DNA of 64,000 bases from the NCBI GenBank assembly GCA_027488755.1, contig JAIYAZ010000135.1, forward strand, positions 1 to 64,000. The letters run 5' to 3'. A program made the translations under genes and the position numbers. The notes below the pieces were generated by a model, which was not told the DNA's origin, ran no database searches, and saw only the letters and a program-made list of their open reading frames with translations. Origin of the DNA: Verrucomicrobiaceae bacterium. Lineage in GTDB: Bacteria; Verrucomicrobiota; Verrucomicrobiia; Chthoniobacterales; JAATET01. Below are positions 52,264-61,095 of the stretch, in pieces (the first letter of the stretch is position 1; each line of letters starts with the position of its first letter).

Positions 52264-53219
52264 CCGAAGATGAGCGGGGCGACGATGGAGGCGTCGGACT
52301 CGATCACGTATTTGGGCGTGTCGATGCCGAGTTTGCCCCAGGTGATTTTTTCGTTCGGCACGGCGCCGGAGTAGCTGCCGTAGCTCGTGGTGGAGTCGCT
52401 GATCTGGCAGAAGTAGCCCCAGAGCGGGACGTGGTCGCGCTGGAGGTCCTGGTGGAGCATGGGCACGACGCAGATCGGAAAGTCGCCCGCGATGCCGCCG
52501 GCGATCTGGAAAAAGCCGAGGGAGTGTTTGGCGGTGACGGTGGTGTAATACTCGGCGAGGGCCTGCATGTATTCGATGCCGGTGCGAACGGTGTGGACGT
52601 TTTTGACGTCGCCGCTGATGCAGTGGCCGCAATACATGTTGCCGAGGGTGGAGTCCTCCCAGCCGGGGACGAAGATGGGGAGGTTTTTTTCGCAGGCGGC
52701 GAGGAGCCAGCTGTTCTTCGGGTCGATCTGGAAGGAGTCCTTGAGCTTCCCGCTGCGGAGAATCTTATACATGAACTCGTGGGGGAAGTAGCGTTCGCCG
52801 GCCTGGTCGGCGGCCATCCATTCCTCGAGCACGACGGACTCGATGCGGCGCATGGCCTCCATTTCGGGGATGCACGTGTCGGTGACGCGGTTCATGTGCC
52901 GGTCGAGCAGGGCCTGTTCGTCGGCGGGGGTGAGGTCGCGGTAATTTGGCACGCGCTCGTAGTAGTCGTGCGCGACGAGGTTGAAGACGTCCTCCTCGAG
53001 GTTGGCGCCGGTGCAGGTGATGGCGTGGACCTTGTCCTGCCGGATCATTTCGGCGAGGGAGAGGCCGAGTTCCGCGGTGCTCATCGCGCCGGCGATGGTC
53101 ATGAACATGTGCCCGCCGGATTCGAGGTGTTGGCGGTAGCCGACGGCGGCGTCCTTGAGGGCGGCGGCGTTGAAGTGGCGGTAGTGGTGGTTGATGAAGT
53201 CGGTGATGGGCGTCGCCAT
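52245..53219 (-). CDS. Deoxyhypusine-synthase-like protein
   Basis: 324 aa from ATG 53219. NAD-binding fold of the DHS family: GHMFMTIAGAMSTAELGLSLAEMIRQDKVHAITCTGANLEEDVF, and near the C-terminus the reactive-Lys motif EKITWGKL. Bacteria lack eIF5A, so bacterial members are thought to act on other amines, for instance in homospermidine-type polyamine chemistry. No polyamine gene is adjacent to confirm this. Confidence 0.9.
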   Translation of the reverse strand: MATPITDFINHHYRHFNAAALKDAAVGYRQHLESGGHMFMTIAGAMSTAELGLSLAEMIRQDKVHAITCTGANLEEDVFNLVAHDYYERVPNYRDLTPADEQALLDRHMNRVTDTCIPEMEAMRRIESVVLEEWMAADQAGERYFPHEFMYKILRSGKLKDSFQIDPKNSWLLAACEKNLPIFVPGWEDSTLGNMYCGHCISGDVKNVHTVRTGIEYMQALAEYYTTVTAKHSLGFFQIAGGIAGDFPICVVPMLHQDLQRDHVPLWGYFCQISDSTTSYGSYSGAVPNEKITWGKLGIDTPKYVIESDASIVAPLIFGYVLGW

Positions 53220-53268
53220 GGGTGCGGAAGCTCGGAAGGGTTGCGGGGCGGGGAGGGACGGGAGGGAA

Positions 53269-53787
53269 CTAGTCCATCGAGAACGGACTGTAGAGCGACT
53301 CCTCGTAGCCGGAGTCATACCAGTCGTCCACTTCGGGCTCGTTGTAGGCGAAGGGAGCCTCGTCCTGGTATTCCGGGGTGTTGAAATACTGGTCCTTCTG
53401 CACGCGCTGGGTGCGGGCGTTGGCGGCGGTGGGGTTGTAGCCGTAGAAGCCCTGGGTCTCGCTGAGGTAGTTCAGCAGCTGCGGGGTGGCGCCGGCCTGG
53501 CGCAGCGCGCTGAGCTGGGAGTAGGTGAAGTCGTATTTTTTCTCCGTGCTCTGGAGGTAGCTCACGATGATCTGGGTGGGCACTTTCTTCTGCACGAGGT
53601 TCGTGATGTCGGCGTAATCGAGCACGCGGCCGTTGTAGATCTTCGTGTAGGTGGAGGAGCCGACGTTGTGGGCGGCGACGGCGGCGGTGAGTTGCGGGTC
53701 GACCTGGGGTCCGGAGGAGCAGGCGGGGAGCAGGGCGGCCGCCACGAGGGCCGGGAGCAAAGCGAGGGAGCGGGGCAGACGGAGCAT
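53269..53787 (-). CDS. Small lipoprotein
   Basis: 172 aa. Signal and lipobox MLRLPRSLALLPALVAAALLPACSS (Cys 23). The mature part has repeated Y/N/Q-rich segments (TKIYNGRVLDYADITNLVQKKVPTQIIVSYLQ) and an acidic, aromatic C-terminus (NTPEYQDEAPFAYNEPEVDDWYDSGYEESLY). Divergent from proC across 80 bp. No family assigned. Confidence 0.75.
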   Translation of the reverse strand: MLRLPRSLALLPALVAAALLPACSSGPQVDPQLTAAVAAHNVGSSTYTKIYNGRVLDYADITNLVQKKVPTQIIVSYLQSTEKKYDFTYSQLSALRQAGATPQLLNYLSETQGFYGYNPTAANARTQRVQKDQYFNTPEYQDEAPFAYNEPEVDDWYDSGYEESLYSPFSMD

Positions 53788-53867
53788 GGGGCTGTCTTAT
53801 GCCACGGCGGGGGAGGGGGCAACAAAAGATCGTTGCGCCGCGCGCCGTGCAAAATACCTTCAGCCCC

Positions 53868-54662
53868 ATGAAGATCGCTTCCCTTGGTGCCGGCCGGATG
53901 GCCGCCGCCCTCGTGCGTGGTTTGGTGGATGCCGGGGTGGCGCGGGGCGCGGATGTGCGCGTGGCCGATCCCGTGCCCGCCGCGCGGGAGCGGCTTGCCG
54001 CCGAACTGGGCGTGCAGGCCTGTGCGGACAACGCCGCGGCCGTGACCGGTGCCGATGTCGTGCTGCTGTGCGTGAAGCCCGGGGACGTGCCTGCCGCGCT
54101 GGCTTCCGCGGGCGGCGCGCTGAACGGGACGCTGCTCATTTCGATTGTGGCCGGCCTGTCGCTGGCACGGCTCACGGCCCTCGCGCCGGGGGCGCGCATC
54201 GTGCGCGCAATGCCGAACACCCCCGCTCAGGTCGGGGCCGGAGCCACGGCCTACGCGGGGGGCGACACGGCCAGCGCCGAAGACCTCGCGCTGGCGGGCC
54301 GCATTCTGGGCGCGGTCGGACTTGCCTTTGCCACGCCGGAGAAATCCCTCGACGCCGTCACCGGGCTCAGCGGGAGCGGGCCGGCCTACGTGTTTCTCGT
54401 GATCGAGGCGCTCTCGGACGGCGGCGTGGCGGCGGGCCTGCCGCGTCCGCTCGCCACGCAGCTTGCGGTGCAAACCGTCCTCGGCGCCGCCCGGCTCGCG
54501 GCGGAATCGGGCGAACACCCCGCGCTCCTGCGCGAAGCGGTCACCAGCCCGGGTGGCACCACCGCGGCCGCGCTGGGCGTGCTCGAAAGTTCCGCCGTCC
54601 GCGCGGCGTTCATCGACGCGGTCGCCGCCGCCGCCGAACGCAGCCGCGAGCTCGGCCAATGA
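53868..54662 (+). CDS. proC: Pyrroline-5-carboxylate reductase
   Basis: 264 aa from ATG 53868. Last step of proline synthesis. GAGRMAAALVRGLVDAG (Rossmann), ARIVRAMPNTPAQVGAGATAY, and GLSGSGPAYVFLVIEALSDGGVAAGL with REAVTSPGGTTAAALGVLE are diagnostic. First of a proC-TPR-dac operon with overlapping stops. Codons end mainly in C, unlike most plus-strand genes here. Confidence 0.95.
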   Translation: MKIASLGAGRMAAALVRGLVDAGVARGADVRVADPVPAARERLAAELGVQACADNAAAVTGADVVLLCVKPGDVPAALASAGGALNGTLLISIVAGLSLARLTALAPGARIVRAMPNTPAQVGAGATAYAGGDTASAEDLALAGRILGAVGLAFATPEKSLDAVTGLSGSGPAYVFLVIEALSDGGVAAGLPRPLATQLAVQTVLGAARLAAESGEHPALLREAVTSPGGTTAAALGVLESSAVRAAFIDAVAAAAERSRELGQ

Positions 54663-55324
54663 GGCGCCTGCTCCCCGTCCTGCTGGCGCTGGCCGGCGCC
54701 GTGCCCACCGCCGCCCGCGCGGAGGACGCGCCCGACCCGGCGACCTACGTGCCGATTGAGGCCCGCGCCGCCGCGGCCGACGGCAACACCGCCTTTGAAA
54801 AGGGCGACTACGAGGCCGCGCGCAAGGCCTACCGCCGCGTGCTCGATATCTCGCCCGACAACCTCGTTGGCCTCGTCAATCTCGGGCTCGTCGAGTTCCG
54901 CGCGAGCAACGCCGCCGAGGCCGAGAAGCTCCTCAAGCGCGCCGTGCAGATCCGCCTGGAAACCGGGGCCGCGTGGCTCACCCTCGGCATGCTCTGCTAC
55001 GAGCAGGGCCGGCTCGACGAGGCCCACGCCGCGCTGGCGCAGGCCGTGCTTTACGATCCCGGTAACGCCCGCACGCACAACTTCCTCGGCGTCACCCTCG
55101 GGCGGAAGGGCTGGCTCGACGGCGCCGAGGCCGAGCTTCGGCGCGCCGTCGAGATTGATCCGAGCGCCCGCGATTCGCACTACAACCTCGCCGTGATCTA
55201 CCTTCAGCGAAAGCCGCCCGCCATCGAGCTCGCCCGCCGGCACTACTTCCGCGCCGTTGAGCTCGGCGCCTCGCCCGACCCCGCCATCGAAAAGACCCTC
55301 CGCGAAAACGCCCCGAAACCGTGA
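54659..55324 (+). CDS. Periplasmic TPR protein
   Basis: 221 aa from ATG 54659 (MRRLLPVLLALAGAVPTAARA), a signal peptide followed by four to five TPR units (ADGNTAFEKGDYEAARKAYRRVLDISPDN, NLGLVEFRASNAAEAEKLLKRAVQI, TLGMLCYEQGRLDEAHAALAQAVLYD). Overlaps proC by ATGA and the carboxypeptidase by GTGA, so coupled. Might organise periplasmic wall enzymes, given its neighbour, but this is inference. Confidence 0.85.
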   Translation: MRRLLPVLLALAGAVPTAARAEDAPDPATYVPIEARAAAADGNTAFEKGDYEAARKAYRRVLDISPDNLVGLVNLGLVEFRASNAAEAEKLLKRAVQIRLETGAAWLTLGMLCYEQGRLDEAHAALAQAVLYDPGNARTHNFLGVTLGRKGWLDGAEAELRRAVEIDPSARDSHYNLAVIYLQRKPPAIELARRHYFRAVELGASPDPAIEKTLRENAPKP

Positions 55325-56157
55325 CCCGCCTCCCGCGCATTCTCCTCCTTCTTGCCGTCCTGTTTGTTCCCGGGCTCGCGCCCGGCGCCCCGGCCGTGCC
55401 GCCGATCTTTGGCCGTTGCGCGATCCTCTTCGACGCCAACACCGGCGAAGTCCTCTACAAAAAGAACGACAACCTGCGCATCCCCATTGCCAGCACGCAA
55501 AAGCTCCTCACCGCCCTGCTCGTCGCCCGCGCGGGCAACCTCGAGGGCTTTCTCACCGTGCCGCCCGAGGCCCCGCTCGCCGAGCCGACCAAGCTCGGGC
55601 TCAAGGCCGGCGATCGCTACCCGCGCCTCACCCTGCTCACAGCCCTGCTGGTCAAAAGCGCGAACGACACGGCCGTCTCGCTCGCCGTGGACAACGCCGG
55701 CAGCGTGCCCGCCTTTGCCGCCCGAATGAACGCGGAGGCCCGCCGCCTTGGAGCCCGCAACTCGAATTTCGTCAACCCGAACGGCCTCCCCAACCCCGCG
55801 CAATACTCCACCGCCCGCGACCTCGCCTGCATCGCGCGCGCCGCCTACCGCAACCCCGTGATCCGCGACATCGTCGACCGCAAGACCTACCTTTTCCCCT
55901 ACGCGAACGGTCGCACGACGCTGCTCACCAACACCAACCGCGTCCTGCGCACCTACTCGTTCTGCAATGGCATGAAGACCGGCTACACCGACCTCGCCGG
56001 CCATTGCCTCGTTGCGAGCGGCTCCTACGGCGGGCGCGACATGATCGCCGTCGTGCTCAAGAGCAACAAGGCCCAGGTATGGGATGACTGCGCGAAACTG
56101 CTCGCCTACGGCCTCGGCATCGACCGGGAGCAGTTCCGCGTGAAGGACGGCGGGTAA
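55321..56157 (+). CDS. D-alanyl-D-alanine carboxypeptidase (S11)
   Basis: 278 aa from GTG 55321, with signal peptide MTRLPRILLLLAVLFVPGLAPGA. SxxK as IASTQKLLTAL, SxN as SANDTAV and KTG as MKTGYTDLAG. This is a minimal S11 enzyme (no C-terminal anchor domain), removing the terminal D-Ala from peptidoglycan stem peptides; tetrapeptides so made are donors for L,D-transpeptidases such as the one at 10135. Confidence 0.94.
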   Translation: MTRLPRILLLLAVLFVPGLAPGAPAVPPIFGRCAILFDANTGEVLYKKNDNLRIPIASTQKLLTALLVARAGNLEGFLTVPPEAPLAEPTKLGLKAGDRYPRLTLLTALLVKSANDTAVSLAVDNAGSVPAFAARMNAEARRLGARNSNFVNPNGLPNPAQYSTARDLACIARAAYRNPVIRDIVDRKTYLFPYANGRTTLLTNTNRVLRTYSFCNGMKTGYTDLAGHCLVASGSYGGRDMIAVVLKSNKAQVWDDCAKLLAYGLGIDREQFRVKDGG

Positions 56158-56159
56158 CC

Positions 56160-58199
56160 ATGTCGCGCCACTACACGCTTCACTCCGCCGCTTCGCCGGT
56201 CGGGCGCATTGACTATGCGGCCGAGCTCAACGCGCAGCAGCTTGCCGCCGTGCAGGCTGCGCCCGGGCCGGCGCTCGTGATCGCCGGGGCGGGCAGCGGG
56301 AAGACGCGCACGCTCACCTACCGCGTGGCCTGGCTGCTCGAGCAGGGCGTGGCCCCGGCGTCCATCCTGCTGCTGACCTTCACCAACAAGGCCGCGCGCG
56401 AGATGCTCGAACGCGTTGCCGCCGTGGTGCCGGGCGGGGCGGACGAAATCTGGGGCGGCACGTTCCACTCGATCGGCAACCGCATCCTGCGTCGGCACCC
56501 GGAGGCGGTCGGGTTTCGCCCGGGCTTTTCCATCATGGACCGCGAGGACCAGGAGGACATGATCGAGGCCGTCGTCGCCCGCGAAGGGCTGCGCACGCCG
56601 GACCGCCGTTTTCCCAAGGGCGGCGTGCTCGCCGAGATCTTCGGGCTCGCGATCAATTGCGGGCAGACCATCCCGGCCATCCTCGCGGAGCGCTACCCGT
56701 ATTTTCTGCCCGTCGAGGAGCAGATCCACCGCGTGGCGATGACCTACGAGGGCCGCAAAAAGGAGGCGAACTCGATGGACTTCGACGACCTCCTCGCGAA
56801 GACGCTTGAGCTTTTCACCACGAACGCGGAGATCGCCGCGCGCTACCAGCGGCAGTTTCAGCACGTCCTCGTCGACGAATACCAGGACACGAACCGCCTG
56901 CAGGCCGAGCTGGTCGAAGCCATCGCCGCGCAGCACGGAAACGTGATGGTCGTGGGCGACGACGCGCAGTCGATCTACTCGTGGCGCGGGGCGAACTTCG
57001 AAAACATCCTGCGCTTTCCCGAGCGCCACCCCGACGCGGAGGTGCACAAGATCGAGACGAACTACCGCAGCGTGCCCGAGGTGCTTGAGCTGGCGAACGC
57101 GGCGATTCTCGGCAACGAGCGGCAGTTCCCGAAGGCGCTGCGGGCCGTGCGGCCGGCGAGCGGGTTGAAGCCCGCGCTCGTGCCGCTGGCGACGAACAAC
57201 GCTCAGGCGGCCTTTGTCGCGCAGCGGATTCTTGAGCTCAACGAGGAGGGCGTGGACTTCCGCGAGATCGCCGTGCTCTACCGCGCGCACTACCAGTCGC
57301 TCGAGGTGCAGCTGGAATTCACGCGGCGCGGCATTCCCTTCGCGATCACGAGCGGCCTGCGCTTCTTCGAGCAGGCGCACATCAAGGACGTGGCCGCGTT
57401 CATGAAATTCTCGGTGAACCCGCGCGACGAGGTCGCCTTCAAGCGCATGGTCAAACTTCTGCCCGGCATCGGCGCGAAGTCGGCCGAAACGCTGTGGAGC
57501 CTGGCGGCCAGCGGAAAGACCGAGGATCTGCGCCGCGCCAAGGTGCCCGCCAAGGCGCAGAAGGCGTGGGATCAACTCGTGCACACCCTCGCCGAGCTGC
57601 GGCCGGGAGAGGCTGCGCTGCCGCCCGCGGCGATGATCGAGAGCGTGCTCTTCGCGGTTTACGACGACTACATGCGCACGAAGTTTCCGAACTACGACGC
57701 GCGCCGCGAGGACCTCAACACACTCCAGAATTACGCGAAGCAGTTTGCCTCCACCGAGGAATTCCTCGCCCAGCTTGCGCTGCTCGGCGCGGTGGAAACC
57801 GGCGACGCGCTCGCCGCGGGCCGCGACGACGACGACAAGGTCACGCTCTCGAGTGTCCATCAGGCCAAGGGGCTTGAGTGGCGCGCGGTGTTTGTCGTGT
57901 GGCTGGCCGACGGCATGTTCCCCACCTCGCGCTCGCTTGAGCGGGACGAGGACGTCGAGGAGGAGCGGCGGCTGTTCTACGTGGCGGTCACCCGCTGCAA
58001 GGACGAGCTTTACCTCACCTATCCCGAACTGCGGCTCAACGCGGGCTACGGCGAGGCCTTCCAGCGGCCGTCGCGGTTTTTGAACGAGCTGCCCGAGGAG
58101 CTTTACGAGGCGTGGGAGGTGAGCGCGGGGCCGACGGAGTATTCGCCGCGCCCCGGGGGTTCCCCGCGCATCGAGGGCCAGGCCGACGAGCCGTGGTGA
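56160..58199 (+). CDS. UvrD/PcrA-type ATP-dependent DNA helicase
   Basis: 679 aa superfamily 1A helicase. Motif I AGAGSGKTRTL, Ia LTFTNKAAREML, II LVDEYQDTN, III GDDAQSIYSWRGA, IV NYRSVPEV, V SSVHQAKGLEWRAVF, VI FYVAVTRCKDELYL. Starts 3 bp after the carboxypeptidase gene, so probably cotranscribed. Slightly shorter than E. coli UvrD (720). Could be PcrA, UvrD or Rep; I cannot separate them from the sequence alone. Confidence 0.94.
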   Translation: MSRHYTLHSAASPVGRIDYAAELNAQQLAAVQAAPGPALVIAGAGSGKTRTLTYRVAWLLEQGVAPASILLLTFTNKAAREMLERVAAVVPGGADEIWGGTFHSIGNRILRRHPEAVGFRPGFSIMDREDQEDMIEAVVAREGLRTPDRRFPKGGVLAEIFGLAINCGQTIPAILAERYPYFLPVEEQIHRVAMTYEGRKKEANSMDFDDLLAKTLELFTTNAEIAARYQRQFQHVLVDEYQDTNRLQAELVEAIAAQHGNVMVVGDDAQSIYSWRGANFENILRFPERHPDAEVHKIETNYRSVPEVLELANAAILGNERQFPKALRAVRPASGLKPALVPLATNNAQAAFVAQRILELNEEGVDFREIAVLYRAHYQSLEVQLEFTRRGIPFAITSGLRFFEQAHIKDVAAFMKFSVNPRDEVAFKRMVKLLPGIGAKSAETLWSLAASGKTEDLRRAKVPAKAQKAWDQLVHTLAELRPGEAALPPAAMIESVLFAVYDDYMRTKFPNYDARREDLNTLQNYAKQFASTEEFLAQLALLGAVETGDALAAGRDDDDKVTLSSVHQAKGLEWRAVFVVWLADGMFPTSRSLERDEDVEEERRLFYVAVTRCKDELYLTYPELRLNAGYGEAFQRPSRFLNELPEELYEAWEVSAGPTEYSPRPGGSPRIEGQADEPW

Positions 58200-58217
58200 G
58201 CGGCCGTCGCGTGCGGG

Positions 58218-60479
58218 TTACGGGAAATTGACGCGCACGGGGCGGCCGACCTGGAGTGCGCTGCCCAATTCGCGGCGGAGGTCCGCGGCGCTGATCTGGA
58301 TTTGCACGCGCGGGCGCTCGGCCTCGTTGCCGAGGGCGACGGCGCTCGCGCTTTCCGGGCCGGCCTCGGCCGCGGCGGCCCGCAGGGCGGTGACGACGCC
58401 GGTGAGCGGGCGCTCGGCTCCGTCGATGAGGATATCGGCGTTCTGACCGATCTTGAGGCGGGCAAAGACGTCGTCGGAAACAAAGGCTTCGACGTAGGGC
58501 TGGTCGCTGTTTACGACCGTGCAGAGCACGGAGCCGCGGGCGACTTCGCCGCCGCGGCCGACGCGGATGTCGCGCACGACGCCGGCGGAGGGGGCGCGCA
58601 CGGTGGCGCGGGCGGTGCGTTCGAAGAGCGAGCGCTCGGTGTCGACCCGGGTGAGGGCGACTTGGAGTTCGGCCTTAGCGGTGTCGAGGCGGAGGGCGGC
58701 CTCGGCAAGTTTGCCGGCGAGATCCTCGCGTTTTTCCCGGCCGTCGGTCTCGGCGAGGAAGTTGCCGCCGATGACGAGCGGGGCCCGGGTGCCGGGGGCC
58801 TCGGGGAAGGCCTTCGCGCGACCGGCGGCGGGGGCCTCGGGACCGAGGTTCGCGTAGAGGGATTCGAGGTAGCGGCGGGAATTTTCGAGCGTGGTGATCT
58901 CCTCGCGCTTGGCGACGAGCGCGGCCTCGGCCTCGCGGATGCCGCGGTCGCCGTCGCGGAGGTTTTCGATTTCGAAGAGGGCGGCGCCTGCGCTGACGGC
59001 TTCGCCGGACTGCGCGCTGAGCGTGGTGACGGTGCCGTCGAGCGGGGAGGTAAGGGTGAGGAGCGGGGCGTTGATGACGCCTTCGATGCTGCGGGGCCAG
59101 AGCAGGAAAGGGAGGACGAAGAGCGCGGCGAGCGCGGGCAGCACGGTCGCGGCGATGAGGACGGGGTGGCGGCCGACGATGGGCGGGAGGGGCAGGGCGC
59201 GGAGGCGGTCGCGGAGGACGCGGGCGGGGCTCGGCGGCGCGGGCAGCTCGACGTCGCGGGGCGAGGGGGCGGCGAGCTGGGTGCGGAGGGTGGCGAGTTC
59301 GCGGCCGGCGAGGTCGAGTTCCTCGCGGAGGTGGAGGCGTTCGTCGGCGGCGCGGCGGGCGGCTTCGCGGGAGGCGTCGAGGTCGGCTTCCAGCGCGGCG
59401 TTGCGGGTGCGGAGCAGGGCGAGGTTGTCGCGGAGGGTGACTTCGAGGGCCTGGAGGGTGTCGAGATCGGAGCGGGTGCGCTCGAGTTCGCGGAGCGTTT
59501 GCTGGTGGTCGCTGAGTTCGGCCTGAAGGGCGCGGAGCTGGTGCTCGTTGGCGGCGACGTTGGCGAGGGCGCTGGTGGCGGACTGGCGGGCGTCGTCGCG
59601 TTCGCGTTCCAGGGCGTCGACGGTGCGGCGGAGGGCGGCGCTTTCGGCGGCTTCGGCGCGGAGGGCTTCGCGGGATTGGGCGAGATCGGCCTGGGTTTCC
59701 TCGCGACGTGTGAGTTCGTCGCGGTGCTCGGCTTCGCGGCGGGCGAGCTGGCGCTGGAGGTCGGCGGCGGTTTCGGCCCGGGCGGCGGCGTCGTCGCGCT
59801 GGGCGGTGAGCTCGCGCATGAGGCCGGCGAGGCGGTCGAGCTCGATGCGTTTGGCGTCGATCTCGGCGGTGAGGGCGCCGATACGGGCGACCTCGGCGGC
59901 GGTGCGGGTGAGTTCGACGGTGAGGGTTTCCTCCCGGTGGCGGGCGGTGGCGAGTTCGGTCTCGAGTTCGCTCAGGCGGGCGTGGGAGCGTTCGAGTTCC
60001 GACTGCGCGCGGGTGGCGGCGGTCTCGTGCTCGGTGAGCTGGCGGGTGACTTCGTCGAGCCGGGTTTGGAGGGTGGATTCGGCGGCGACGAGGCGGTCGA
60101 TGCGTTCCTCGAGTTGCTGTTCGCGCAGACGGGAGGCGGCCTCGCGGTTGCGGGCGGCGATCAATTCCGTGGCGTAGGGGCCATGGGTGGCCCGGTAAAT
60201 CCCGGCCTGGGCGGCGGGCGGGGGTTCCAGGTCGGGCGCGGAGAGGGGGACGGCGTCGGCGGAAGCCGGCGGCGCGGGGGGCGGGGTCGGGTCGGACGGG
60301 CTTTCGGTGCGCGCGGCGTGGACCTCTTTTTCCAGGAGGCTGACGGTGGGTTTGTGGCCGAGACGGCGCACGGACTCGAGGGCGTCCATGAACTCGGTGA
60401 TGCTGAGCTTCGGACTGCTGACGGGGGCGGGACGCGGGGACGAACGGATGCCTTCGGGAAGGGGCGAAGAGGATTTCAT
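58218..60479 (-). CDS. HlyD-like membrane fusion protein with giant cytoplasmic coiled coil
   Basis: 753 aa from ATG 60479. N-terminal segment SPKLSITEFMDALESVRRLGHKPTVSLLEKEV, a Pro-rich linker, then about 300 residues of heptad-type coiled coil (from about 110 to 405; Glu/Arg/Ala/Leu rich, e.g. LEERIDRLVAAESTLQTRLDEV). One TM helix at about 438-460. The periplasmic part is a biotinyl-lipoyl/HlyD domain (TSPLDGTVTTLSAQSGEAVSAGAALFEIEN ... APSAGVVRDIRVGRGGEVARGSVLC) and a beta-barrel. No ABC or RND partner nearby. Typical HlyD proteins have short cytoplasmic tails; this one does not. Confidence 0.85.
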   Translation of the reverse strand: MKSSSPLPEGIRSSPRPAPVSSPKLSITEFMDALESVRRLGHKPTVSLLEKEVHAARTESPSDPTPPPAPPASADAVPLSAPDLEPPPAAQAGIYRATHGPYATELIAARNREAASRLREQQLEERIDRLVAAESTLQTRLDEVTRQLTEHETAATRAQSELERSHARLSELETELATARHREETLTVELTRTAAEVARIGALTAEIDAKRIELDRLAGLMRELTAQRDDAAARAETAADLQRQLARREAEHRDELTRREETQADLAQSREALRAEAAESAALRRTVDALERERDDARQSATSALANVAANEHQLRALQAELSDHQQTLRELERTRSDLDTLQALEVTLRDNLALLRTRNAALEADLDASREAARRAADERLHLREELDLAGRELATLRTQLAAPSPRDVELPAPPSPARVLRDRLRALPLPPIVGRHPVLIAATVLPALAALFVLPFLLWPRSIEGVINAPLLTLTSPLDGTVTTLSAQSGEAVSAGAALFEIENLRDGDRGIREAEAALVAKREEITTLENSRRYLESLYANLGPEAPAAGRAKAFPEAPGTRAPLVIGGNFLAETDGREKREDLAGKLAEAALRLDTAKAELQVALTRVDTERSLFERTARATVRAPSAGVVRDIRVGRGGEVARGSVLCTVVNSDQPYVEAFVSDDVFARLKIGQNADILIDGAERPLTGVVTALRAAAAEAGPESASAVALGNEAERPRVQIQISAADLRRELGSALQVGRPVRVNFP

Positions 60480-60560
60480 GAAAGCACCGTTGTGTCTTTC
60501 ATGTGGCAAAAAAGCGACAGACGCAAGGGGAAGTTTTCGCCTTGCGAGAATTTTTTGGGG

Positions 60561-60594
60561 CAAAAAGCGTCGGGCCGGCGCGTGGGCCGGCCCG
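60561..60594 (-). terminator. Rho-independent terminator of the glutaredoxin gene
   Basis: Stem CGGGCCGGC/GCCGGCCCG (9 bp, loop GCGTGG), followed on the minus strand by ACGCTTTTTG. It lies about 50 bp beyond the stop at 60643. Confidence 0.8.
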
Positions 60595-60642
60595 GATCGG
60601 GTTGCAGGCGGCCTTTGGAGAGGTCGCCGGAAAGGGGTGGGA

Positions 60643-60981
60643 TTAGAGCTTCATGCGCACGGCCATTGCGGCGTGCTCTTCGTCGGTGCAGGCGGCATTG
60701 AGTGGGACGTTGGTGGTTTTGTCGGTGTTGCCGACGAGGCTCTGGGAGAGCATCCACTGTTCGAGCTCCTCGCCGCTGATGTCGGCGAGCATGGTGCCGT
60801 TGACCTCCACGCAGGGGGAAAGGGGCTGGCCGCTGCGCTGTTCCATTTCCCAACGGAAGGCGGGGTTTTTGATGATGTCCTTCTCCTCGTAGGGCAGGTC
60901 GTATTTCGCGAGCACGGCGCGCACGCCATTGCTCCAGCCGCATTGAGTCTTGAGGTAGGCGGTGATCGTGGGCTTGGACAT
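60643..60981 (-). CDS. Glutaredoxin-like protein with CGWS motif
   Basis: 112 aa from ATG 60981 (MSKPTITAYLKTQCGWSNGV). Thioredoxin fold with the active-site pair CGWS instead of CPYC, so a monothiol-type glutaredoxin. LPYEEKDIIKNP and the SPCVEVNGTMLADISGEELEQWM segment match GrxC-like proteins; the cis-Pro is in LSPCV. Possible Fe-S or GSH chemistry. Own terminator downstream; rpsA terminator just upstream of it. Confidence 0.88.
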   Translation of the reverse strand: MSKPTITAYLKTQCGWSNGVRAVLAKYDLPYEEKDIIKNPAFRWEMEQRSGQPLSPCVEVNGTMLADISGEELEQWMLSQSLVGNTDKTTNVPLNAACTDEEHAAMAVRMKL

Positions 60982-61031
60982 AAGGGGGATATTAGCACAG
61001 GGGCGGACGGGGGGCCAAAGGGGATTTTGCC

Positions 61032-61068
61032 CCAAAAAGAAAGCGCCGGCGGTTTCCCGCCGGCGCTT
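61032..61068 (-). terminator. Rho-independent terminator of rpsA
   Basis: A 12-bp perfect stem AAGCGCCGGCGG/CCGCCGGCGCTT with a 4-nt loop, followed on the minus strand by TCTTTTTGGGG. It lies about 28 bp after the rpsA stop (61096). Very strong. Confidence 0.92.
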
Positions 61069-61095
61069 CGTGAGAGGTTGGAAGGAGGAGAAGGG

